NCBI GenBank assembly: GCA_027579435.1
Contig: JANBPK010000854.1
Span: 62,001-126,000 of the forward strand
Length of the DNA stretch: 64,000 bases
From: Candolleomyces eurysporus
Taxonomy: Eukaryota > Basidiomycota > Agaricomycetes > Agaricales > Psathyrellaceae
Reading direction: 5' to 3'
Position 1 is the stretch's first letter, and each line of letters begins with the position of its first letter. Of this stretch, positions 46,274 through 56,056 are shown piece after piece. A program made the position numbers and the translations under genes. The notes under the pieces were generated by a model, which did no database searches, was not told the origin of the DNA, and was given only the letters and a program-made list of their open reading frames with translations.

Positions 46274-47926
46274 ATGTCTACCGCTTCGGAGCCTACTGCA
46301 GAAGAGATTAGAGAATGGGTCGTGCAGTTCACGAGCACTGCGACTACTCTAGGTGTGAGTGCGATATTTCCATCATATTGTTGTCTGTGACTGACTTGAG
46401 CGCCAGTACATTCAAAGTGAGTTACTTGTTGGCTGTAAACCCGGTGCCTACCATGTCATGATTCCATCCATAGTGGCCAGCTACACAACCTACGTGAGTA
46501 TTGTAATATACAGCCCTGCATAGTTGCTCAACGTTTATTACTCTGCTAGCTGTCATACTACTTTGAAACCATTGATGACGAAGTCTCGATCATCTGGCCG
46601 GAGCCCTGGCGACTGGGAAAGACTCTCTTCTTGATAACGCGGTATTCCGTGATTGCAAGAATTATATTCGAGTTTTTCAATGCTGCGTCTGTTGGCGCCA
46701 TGAGAACGTTGGACTGACTCGCCGATCGCTGTTGTACTTTTGATAGGACCGTTCCCATCTGAGCTGCCCATATCACTGAAGGTACTTGTGTTGTTGTCCC
46801 GATTGACACCGCACCTTGCTGATCATCTCTGGGCTTCAGTCCTGTGAAGTCCTCAACGTCATCGGAAATGGTAACTTCAACCTGCTCCCCATCTTGTGAT
46901 CTCTGACAATTAAATTTGGTCCCCATAGTCTTTGGGATCATTCAAATCTACTCCGCGGTTGCTTCCGTCCTCCTTTGCCTCTATGCGCTCTTGGGTGCCA
47001 AAAAGAAGTGGCTGTGGGCAATTTTCGTACCATATTTTGTTCGTCGCCGCATCCCACCGTTACAGATTAAACCTAATCCAAACTATTCTCGACTCACTCA
47101 GTGCAGCTTTACAGTAAATATTGTCGGCATTACATTTCACTTCACCAGTGGAGGCGGTGCGTCCATAGCAAAACACCATGGTGCTCACGTTTGCGAATTG
47201 AATACCTTAAACTACGACAGCCGCTCGGTCTCCATACCTCCCCGAAATCTTCAGGTGCACATTCTCTTACGGACACCCAAAAGCTTTCATGATGAGCGCG
47301 TATAACATCTTGATACGTGACAGTTGTGAGTATCAATACCAACACCCGGCGCTTGCAAGAGCCTGACTGATTGCATGTGGACAGTGACGGCACTTTTTGG
47401 CGTGCTAACGTTCTACAAGCGATACCGAGACCAAGACAATTCCTTGATCAGAGTGATCAGAAGAGATGGGGCGGTGCTATATATTACCGCTTGCTGTGAG
47501 TGTCCTGAGTTCGATAGATAGAAACCTTTCGCTGACTTTGTTGATTCATGTTTGGCAATCTCCAAACTCATAGTGATGGGGGTGCTTGTTGCCATCTTCT
47601 ACACTCCCGGGTTCCCCATCGGGGATCAATGGCTTCTGTTGAGCACGTAAGTCGCTCACCTACAATCGTGAGCCGAAACGAGTATTGACGACTGGCATTG
47701 GCCAAATAGCCTCCGGAGCATTGCCTACCCGATCCTGGCCAACCAGCTGATACTCAACATGCACAGAACAGCTACTAGAAACGACTTGAAGGCTGACACG
47801 CAGATTGACCGAAATGTACGTCACACTCACGGTTCAGCCTTGCTTTTCGCTTCGGCGACTCCCAGCGAGAGCTATGAGCTTGATGATGAAGCCGGGAATT
47901 CAGGGGAAGCACGAAACAGAAGGTGA
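46274..47926 (+). CDS. DUF6533-type multi-pass membrane protein
   Basis: Starts at ATG 46274 (MSTASEPTAEEIREWVVQFT). After short exons the DUF6533 block is clear: LSYYFETIDDEVSIIWPEPW followed by RLGKTLFLITRYSVIARIIF. A small exon SCEVLNVIGN is followed by GIIQIYSAVASVLLCLYALL with GAKKKWLWAIFVPYF. Later exons are VNIVGITFHF, VTALFGVLTFYKRYRDQDNS with VIRRDGAVLYI (the RDG motif), MGVLVAIFYTPGFPIGDQW, and LRSIAYPILANQLILNMHR (variant of the LNLRR motif). The Ser/Glu-rich tail ends SGEARNRR at 47926. All joins appear splice-compatible, though exons between 46680 and 46930 are less certain. It looks functional; its role is unknown. Confidence 0.75.
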
Positions 47927-49098
47927 TCTTCGGGGAAAGGGACAGAAAGATATGTACCATTGTTGAAGGTAATATGTACAAAAGAATGAAAAATACACTT
48001 CTGCAGCTTTGAGAGACTCCCCAGCCACTTTTCTGCCCACCACAGCGAACGCGTCAAGTTTACGTGCCCTAAGCAGCCTCATAATTCACTGTCTGTTAGT
48101 AGGCTGGGTCTCTCGCCTTAACTATTACTGCCTTGACAAGCCCAAGTCTTTGCTACTCAGTTGCCACACCATTTCTATACTGTATTGAGCTCTACCTTGT
48201 CGTGAAATAAAACAAGACCGAACTGGCTTAAGCACTGTCTGTTCTCTCCTACCTACTTCTCACCATATCACCCTCTCTTTCGCTCTATCTCTCTCCTTTC
48301 CCTACCTTTCCTTCAATTTTCGAAATTGATATGCAGGATGACGGTGGGATGTGATACAGCCAAAGGCGGGCTACGTTTGTGAATGGAAAGATGGTCTATT
48401 GTTTCACCGATGGTTCTATAACTAACAGGGGTTGTGCTGATCAACCGGGATGCAGTCTTCATTATTCTCGTATCCTTTCCCAGATGTATCTTTTTGTCTA
48501 TATTTTTCCACTATACGGCCTGGCCTATAAAGTATGATTGGCGTTTGTGGAAGTTTCGGCGCCCAATGTCTTCCAATCAAGGGGTGATCTGTGCAGCGCG
48601 AGATAAGACATCGTTGCCCCTGAACTTCCGACTCTCTTTTAAGGACGTTCTTTCATTGTCTTTCGCTCACACCAGCAGCACAATGTCAAGCGCTCTCGGA
48701 ACGCAAATGTCTGTGCAAAGCACACCCGGGCGCGTATTGAGGTTGAACTTCGTCCTGGAGTGCCTGGGCTGGCCTCAGATTCTGATCGATGAAAGTGGAA
48801 GTTTTCGTCGTACTGGATAGCGTACAGATATGGATTTCCTAAGAACTTTCCATAAACATGAATCCTATTGTCATCAGTATCATGTTACACCGCCCTGATC
48901 CCTGGATAATAGGCGCCCGAAATTCCTATCGCGGTCCCCAATCGACATTCAAAGATCCGCTCCCATCGGTGATCAAAGACCCAATTCAACTGTACCGTGG
49001 AGGAACCCTTCCGATGAATATTAGGTGCCAGGGGTGTATAAAAGCACTATGTGCACCTAGTTGATTGTACACCAACCTGGAGAGTCCTCTATACAGTC
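47927..49098. other. Intergenic with pyrimidine-rich tract and a small open frame
   Basis: A C/T-rich tract at 48237-48320 resembles a promoter leader. A 48-codon frame at 48391-48537 (MVYCFTDGSITNRGCADQPG) could be a small Cys-containing peptide or an exon fragment, but no splice partner or signal peptide was established. Confidence 0.35.
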
Positions 49099-50329
49099 AT
49101 GAGTGCTATTGTCAGCATCTACCGCGAATCCGTAGGCCGCGTCCATGCCCGCGCTATAATGGCTGAGGCTGGCATCTTCCTCGTCGAAGCTGGTGCGTCA
49201 GCCTCCGATATGCACTCCTGCGTCGAAGCCTTATAGGAGTAAAACTCATGAGTATTATTCATTTCAGGCGTCCATCTTTTCATGGCCTTATATGGCCTCT
49301 CTGTCTTCCTGGAGAGTGCCAAGGAACGCAGGCGCGGTCGAACCCGATATATCGTCGTGAGCTTTCTCATAACAGTGCTCAAAGCTCTGTTAGCGATCGT
49401 CCACATGATTTGGGTGTTTCGCTCTGTATTTGAGACAACCGAGCCTCTTGGCTTGAGCTTTCAAGCGACCGTGGCGAAATATGCGAGGACCTGGGAACGG
49501 TATTTTTCTATTACTGTTCTCACTGTGGCTATCATCATTGGAGATGCGCTTCTGGTGAGTTAGGAGTGATAGACTGAGCTCCCTAGCATTTCACTTGTCC
49601 ATCCAGGTTTACCGATGCTACGTTATCTGGGTTGGGTATTGGTGGGCTAGTGTTCTCCCAAGTCTCACATACTTGGCTTCCGTTGGTAAGTCTTTCATAG
49701 AAATTATTCGTCCTCACTCCGGGTAATCCTCATTTATGGTTTACTAGCTATGGGCATTGTCTGCCTGTTCCCATCTGAGAAACCGCATGGATATTCCTCA
49801 CAGTCTCCACAAACATCATGGTCACAGCTCTCATTTCCTTCCGACTCCTCAGCGCCCACCGCAGCTTCTCAAAGTCCATTCCTAACCGAAACCTGAAGCT
49901 GTATACGGGCGCGGTGGCGATATTGATCGAGTCCGCACTCCCTCTGAGCGTCTTAGGGCTTGTTTATTCTGCCATCGTCATAGCGAAGCCACAAAAATCG
50001 ACGTCCGCGTACAATTCATATCGAATTGTTTTACTCACCTGTTCGAGTCTTTTTTACGTTGCCAGCGTGAGTCCAACGGTCATGCATTGACAAGACTACG
50101 TGCACTAAAATGGCTTCCGTGTGCACAGAGCCTTGCCCCACATGCTATCATCTTCCGGATCACCACAGGCCGATCATGGACAACGTCACCTGTTGGAACC
50201 GATGGGGCTTTAACAAACCCCATCGAGTTTGCGTGCAGCATTGCGGAAGAATCATCTATCTCGGAGTCCTCGCCGGGTAACGAAATTACCACTGTCAATA
50301 GAGTAGAGGAAAAGGATTCGAAGGCTTAA
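49099..50329 (+). CDS. Multi-pass membrane protein of an Agaricomycete-specific family (one apparent frame change)
   Basis: ATG 49099 (MSAIVSIYRESVGRVHARAI). Exons continue with VHLFMALYGLSVFLESAKER, YIVVSFLITVLKALLAIVHM, IGDALLVYRCYVIWVGYWWA, VLPSLTYLASV, then IMVTALISFRLLSAHRSFSK, AVAILIESALPLSVLGLVYS, and a last exon LAPHAIIFRITTGRSWTT with an acidic tail ending EEKDSKA at 50329. The GDxLLVYRCYxIW and LAPxAIIFRxTTGRSW motifs define a widespread basidiomycete seven-helix family without known function. Between AMGIVCLFPSE (near 49750-49780) and WIFLTVSTN (near 49795) the reading frame shifts by one base with no splice solution visible. This could be a sequence error or the first lesion of a pseudogene. 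Confidence 0.72.
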
Positions 50330-50829
50330 CATTTCGCAAATTTGTTGCGGAATCCCTCCTCTTGAAACCCAAGTTTGTATATTACTCTGTAATATGGAAT
50401 CCTGTTCAATAAACTCGGCTAAGCCCAAGAAGGAAGAAAGAGAACGCGACACACTCGCGATGACGGGAGGTCCGTGCACGTTGCCCTAAACCTTCCACAA
50501 CTCGGAGTGGAAACGGGCCCCGTCGTTCCTTATTCCCCCCTCCGACGATGGAGCGGAGCTCTGTTGGACACGCAAGCCAATACCCATAGAGTCTGGCAGG
50601 CTTCATACACCATCGGCTTGGCGGTACATCACAGCTTTTGCCGGCACACCACACACCGCCGAGACCAGGCCAGCTCGCCTCTGGGCCTTCTTCCACCACT
50701 CGAATCCATTCTCCATCTACGTCTATCTTCGCACAAAGATCAAAATATCTTATACTTTTCGTCCGGACGAGGATGATCCAGTCAAGGCTCGCTTGAACAT
50801 CATTTAGGACCACACCGAGAACTAGAGGT
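50330..50829. other. Intergenic, nothing recognised
   Basis: Open frames on both strands (50406-50813) overlap one another and lack motifs. From 50830 the 3' flank of the duplicated F-box block begins. Confidence 0.4.
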
Positions 50830-51012
50830 GCCCTTTACACTTTCGATGAGCGTTCTGCCAGAGCGGTACTTTGATAAATTCAACAGGAGTACAACGCTAC
50901 TAGTACAGGGAATCAGAAGTCATACTTGCCTGGTAACGCAGAGTACGATCATATAGAAAGCACAACGTTCAAACCTGTCGACAATATGTGGTCTTGTCAA
51001 GGTCAAGCTGGA

Positions 51013-52817
51013 CTAAGAGGACAGATAATCTACAACAAAGAGTTCCGGATTCCGACCCCTCCTCTTCTCCATGTACACCGAACGTCCGGAGCTGGAGCAC
51101 AAGCCACAAGCCAAAATACCCCTATCAGTACCCAGGTTTAGATGGAGGATGGTCAAAGCAACATTTTTGCCTGTAGTGCGACCCTCTACCGCACGGCGGC
51201 TCTGGGAGGTCGAACCCGACGGAACAACTACTGAGAGAACGGATAAGTGGTTCGTATTACCGTCATCCACAACACAGAGCTCCACCAAGGTCTTTGAGGG
51301 ATATCCGAGGTTCAAGGGTGTCTGATCACCAAAAAGGCTGAGATCGTAGAGATGCCACGGTAAGGAGTATGTCGTTTGCAAGACAAAGGTAACATCCAGT
51401 GAGTCGAAGGCTGTAGGATCGGGCCGTATGACATCCACTACGTAGCGCGACGACTCATTGTTAGTGGACCCAAGTGGATCGTATCTGAGTGGATAGGCGT
51501 CCAGTACAATTGGAAATGACATTTGAGGTTGGGAAAGAGATAGAAGGTGGAGAAATGCTGTATTGACTTGGGGCGGTGAACTTCGGAATGGATAAGGGAA
51601 CCTCATTTCTTGAGGGCTATGCTGAACAAAATTTGGAAGGGCAATTCGGCCGCCGGGCGGTGCCTCGAGGTCGAGAGAAGGCACAGGCAACAGGAGAAGT
51701 ACATCGCTCGTAAATCGTGCGACGAAATCGCCAGTGAAAACCTCCTAAGTTAGAGTCGATGAGAAGATACTGTTATTGAGTCAGGATATCAAAGCCACTC
51801 ACATACTCAACATATCCAGCATCGCGGAGTCCTGCCACCGGAGTGTATCGCCCACTTTCAAAATCCCATACGATCCCGACTGAGAAGTCTGACAAGTCGA
51901 TGAATAAGCGACTTTGATGAACTTGCATTAGCCACCATGAGTCTTCCTGAGCCGTCGTGGCACGACGGAGGAGATAATTTTAAATTCCGGGTTGAGTTCG
52001 CCTGGGAAAATGGTGTAGACCATTACTGAAAGACTAGAGTGAAATGAATGAAGTACTGGTCAATGAACACCAAGCGGACAGTAAAGCCACTCTTACAAAT
52101 TTCCACCTCTTGGTTCAATTCCCGCCGCTACCCTGAGCCACCCAGAATCGTGCTCCCAAGCCAAAAGGTGTACCTGTTGCACAGGCTCATTAAGCCGGCC
52201 AAACGCCGTTTTTGCTAATTCGACAGGTAAGGATAATGGTGCTCTGCCCGGTACACCAAGGTCCAAAAGCCTGACAAAATGAAGATCGACGACCACCAAA
52301 TACCTCCCTCCAGGAACTAGGAGTAATTTTGGCCCATAATTGAGAGTGCCGTCGTCTGCGACAGCCATCACTGTGGATGGGAGCTTGGTGGGTCCGGACG
52401 CCGGCTGGAGAGCAGGAGGGTCGTCGAGCGCTTCCTCCTCCGGCTCCAAGCAATTCCGTTCCAACAGCTGACCCCAGCGATATCGGCCTGTTGCCGCACT
52501 TTGAAGTTCTTGAAGATCCATGCTATCAAGGTCGTAGGATGGGAAATAAATGCTATCCTGTTGGCACACCGAACGGAGGATCAAGATCCATACCGTCCGT
52601 TGGGATAATAATGAGTGCAGGAGTCTGCATGTCTGGGTTAATGGTAGTTGAGTGACAGATTGGCATCATGTGAGGATATTTTACACACGACGCAGAAAGA
52701 TATAATGTCCTTAGCCATGAGATGGCTCACTAATTCTGTCCAGAGCTCGGTGGGGAGAACCAGGGCCGGGCAGTGCGCAGGAACTGGGCACTGAACTTTA
52801 CGAATATTGGCCATCAT
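51013..52817 (-). CDS. F-box protein, copy C (nearly intact)
   Basis: ATG 52817 or 52814. N-terminal F-box: LVLPTELWTELVSHLMAKDI with SFCVV, then (after an intron) TCRLLHSLLSQRTVWILILR. Middle: LQSAATGRYRWGQLLERNC, KLLLVPGGRYLVVVDLHFVR, QQVHLLAWEHDSGWLRVAAG. After a further intron VMVYTIFPGELNPEFK, SVGIVWDFESGRYTPVAGLR, and the C-terminal exon EVFTGDFVARFTSDVLLLLP to GRNPELFVVDYLSS (stop at 51013). F-box proteins recruit targets to SCF E3 ligases; the C-terminal part is a beta-propeller-like substrate region in this Agaricomycete group (inference). One unres­olved frame change lies between NPEFK and the W-rich segment (near 51975); block B has a similar change, so an unrecognised intron or an ancestral lesion is possible. 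Confidence 0.7.
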
Positions 52818-53173
52818 CAGGACAATCCGATATGAGCGTGGCTTCTTATGGGATATGGAGCGTTCAGATGTCAGAGGAGTGAGCGCTGTGAAAGTCGTCA
52901 ACGATGTTGAAGACCAATCAACATGACGGTTGGATTCCATATTTGCAACTGTTAGCCATCTGTCTTATCGCCGCTCTGTCTGCAATACACAGCGACGTGC
53001 ACACATAGATTTCACTTTGGAGGGGGTACTTGTCGAAAAAGGACTTTGGTCGTCCGGCTATGAATTACTATCCTTGGATTTCGAGGATCTCTTCGGACTC
53101 TGCGGAAGTTTCTGTGCGATGACCGGAACGTGATTCCAGGTTCGAAGATACACACAAAATATACATCAATATG

Positions 53174-54015
53174 CTCAAGGTCTAGGTTGTTGCCCGTAGC
53201 CCTCTCTGTAGTACTCACAATTTCGGCAGTATATTAGTACTCCATGGCGACATCCTCAAAGGCACTCGGATTGCCTGAAGCAAGATCTCACCGTATCCTC
53301 TTTGTGGCGTCAAACCACGATGTGTAAGCCAGGTAATCCAGTTGCTGATAAACAGCCCAGTGACCCGGACGTCCTTGCGCTGTCCCAGGAAGAATACATA
53401 CATCAATGTGATTTCTCTGAGCGAATGGCCTTTAATTTCAGTTTTACTCACCAAGTACCTGAGGCTCGAAGCGCGAGATAGCGTTCATCATGTTCTGCAG
53501 CTGTGGTAAAAGCGCTCGAAATCTGGACGTCGAGTTGAAGACGGTCGCGAGGGCGGTAGATGCAGTTGCGCAATTCATTGATACCTGTCGTGAATCATGA
53601 GTGTTGACGCCCAGAACTCATCATATCGAGGCGGAGGAGGAAGCATGGACCGACCTCATTTGCCACATATACCAAAGCGAGTCCAAAAGAGTTCCCGGAC
53701 TGGCTGTAGTACTTTTCACCGGCGTGGTAGAGGCTCTGATTCAATATGTTCGCAGGTAGAAGTAGATGCTATGCATATTGAAAGCATGTGCGACAAAAGG
53801 GGGGCTCACGTCAATGTCCTCCGGAGTGGCGTTTGATTTTGGAAACGCGGTAATGATCGTGTATAGTCTGCAAGGGCCTTCGGGAACGTGTTCTCGATCG
53901 TGTTGAAGTAAAGCGTTGTCGCATCTGGGTTCGTACCACACAGCGGATGAGGCTTTTGGGGGGCAGAGAGATCCAAAAGGGAGACCACGAGAACGACGTT
54001 GAGGCTTATGAACAT
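53174..54015 (-). pseudogene. Secreted-protein gene, broken duplicate
   Basis: Starts at ATG 54015 with a signal peptide (MFISLNVVLVVSLLDLSA) and QKPHPLCGTNPDATT, colinear with the intact gene at 38984-39820. One base is missing within the ADYNT codons, which shifts the frame into nonsense. The last exon (HWAVYQQLDYLAYTSWFDAT) runs into an in-frame TGA and TAA. Splice sites and the TATA box are still recognisable, so inactivation is fairly recent. Confidence 0.82.
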
Positions 54016-54580
54016 GAAGGAAAGATACGAGGAGACTATGATCGAAACCGGAGAGACACGCTTTTTATCTTGCCGCTCGAGTGAGTGTCACATGAAACAG
54101 GCTGCGTGACTTGGGGCTTGGAAACGTGCGGGGGAAGCCCAGGATATCCTCTATCCAGAACAAAGTCTGTCGACACACCGTCTGTCTTGGCAGTCCGAGC
54201 CATCCAACGACTTGGCTGCCCAAAGATCTTTGGTTATGACGAACAACAGAAACCGTTCCAGCGGTCATGTGTCCCATATTCTCGAGGTCGACCTCCTGGG
54301 CTTCTACAAGGCAATGGCATTGAATTCTGTTCCTCGCAATTGATCAGGCATCACAAACGGGACTTGTAAAGGCTACAATTGAAACCATCTCCCACACACA
54401 AGTTCGGCCAACTCGGTCAAAGTCACATTCCATTGTAGAAGCATTGTTGAGGAGAAATAGCTTCGTCGAGAATCTCCGCTGGATGATTAAAGTGGAGGTC
54501 CTTTGTCATTGATTAGGACATAATTTCGAAGAGAATCAATCGTGCTCGAGGGTGAAATGGGTTTCTTTTTTGATGGCCGT

Positions 54581-55082
54581 TAACGACTCACCAAGTTCAT
54601 CCCATGATCACCGGCTGCGAGAAATCGATAAGACTGGATTGCGAATAGCGAAGGGGGTATAGGCCAGCAAGATTATCTCTTTTGTCAAGTAGTCGAGGCA
54701 TCGCTACTGTTGTGATCGAAAGTCGAGTAGTGCTGATAAACCTCGTATTCCAGTTCCAATTTTTCACGAGAATTAGCTTCGTTCCGTCACCATCGGTGAC
54801 CTCTCCATTTTGGAACAACGTGACTCAATCTAAGCGCCCGATTGTTGAATTTATTCAATAGTTGGTTCCGTGACACTTATGGCTCGAACAAGGCAGCTCC
54901 GTATTCGACAACCTTTCCAGCTGTACACCACCTGTCAACTCTTCTCTCCCCACGATTGATCAACGGTCGAGACATGGATAGACGGACCACTGATAGCTCT
55001 GAGAGTAAGTGCAGCGCTTGTTCTAGTATGTCACTTGCTCAAGCGGTCGCCAGAAGAGACGGCCCAAACGCCCTCTCTCCAC
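54581..55082. other. Upstream region of the ubiquitin-like gene
   Basis: It probably holds the promoter. An ATG at 54975 (MDRRTTDSSES, followed by GTAAGT) could be a first exon of the next gene, but a matching acceptor in frame was not found. Confidence 0.4.
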
Positions 55083-55948
55083 ATGTTCTCCAACAGTCGT
55101 AATCTTTCTATTACGGGAGGCACGTTCACCAACGTTGGAGGTGACATGAACGTGAGCTACACCATATCGGCAGCCGAGTGTGCGTCATGCTCTTTGGATG
55201 TTGTCAAGGAGTTGCAACTGGGGATTGACTCTCGCTGGATAACACTAATAGTGCAACGCATTATTGCGAAGGAGATGATGCATCAGCTGCAACGCCTGCA
55301 ACTCCAGCTCCCACCAAGAGTTGGTTACAGCAATGAGAATGCGCTGATCATCACGGACGCGCTTGGGGAGACTCTGACCATCCCTTGGAGTCTCGTTTCG
55401 TCATACAAGGTTCGTTGCTTTTACGTTTGTCGCAGAATCAGTGATGCTAATTGAGACTAGGACCTGCATGAGAATCTGGTCAGGCACTTTAGGAGTAAGA
55501 TAGGCGAAGAGTGGGTAGGAGAGGAGCGTTATTGTGTTGCACGAACAAACGGAGGAACTTTGGTCGACTCAGAGACTTGGAGTGACTTTATGGAAACGGG
55601 TGAGGGGTTGACTATGATCATGCTACTCGACAAGTTCACGCTGTGGGATGATTTGTTTGGGGAAGTAGTGAATTCGTGTCCGAAATGTGGGTGGACGCGA
55701 CTCGGGGTCTACCAGGACAACGGGTGGCATATCTGGTGAGTTGAACGGCCTTTTGATATCCTGGACTTTCTGACGGACTGGGAATAAGTCGCCGGTGCAA
55801 CACCCGCTTCACATGCGCGTACAACATCGATATAGATATGAACCAGCCAGCATCGGAAAATGGGGATGGTGAAATAGCAGCCTTTCGTCATGTGCAGCGG
55901 CGAATGAGGAGAATAAGTGGCGCCCTTGTTCGTCGGTTGCTTTGGTAG
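55083..55948 (+). CDS. Ubiquitin-like (ULD_2-type) domain protein with C-terminal zinc ribbon
   Basis: Three exons (55083-55409, 55461-55735, 55789-55948) encode 253 residues. The N-terminus has a glycine-rich motif, LSITGGTFTNVGGDMNVSY, of a kind seen at the start of many Agaricomycete NLR-like proteins. The central part (NALIITDALGETLTIPWSLV through DLHENLVRHFRSKIG, YCVARTNGGTLVDSETWSDF and GEGLTMIMLLDK) fits the ubiquitin-like domain found in basidiomycete proteins. The C-terminus carries CPKCGWTRLG...NGWHICRRC, a CxxC-CxxC zinc ribbon split by the last intron, then a basic helix ending ALVRRLLW. The upstream frame stays open to 55035, so the start could be earlier. The domain assignment is from family knowledge; the cellular role is unknown. 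The ARMC8-type gene starts 109 bases after its stop. Confidence 0.75.
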
Positions 55949-56056
55949 AATACTCTGTTATCGGCCGAACCCAAATGGAGAAAGAATTGACTAAGCGGCA
56001 TCAGCCGCACTCGTCGTTGCTCTGAACGACCATCTCCTCCTCCCCCCGACGACAGA

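Larger units (their letters stand above)
50830..54580 (-). repeat. Segmental duplication, block C (partner at 36740-40450)
   Basis: Direct-orientation partner of block B with the same gene order. Here the F-box gene is the better preserved member and the secreted-protein gene is broken. Confidence 0.85.
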
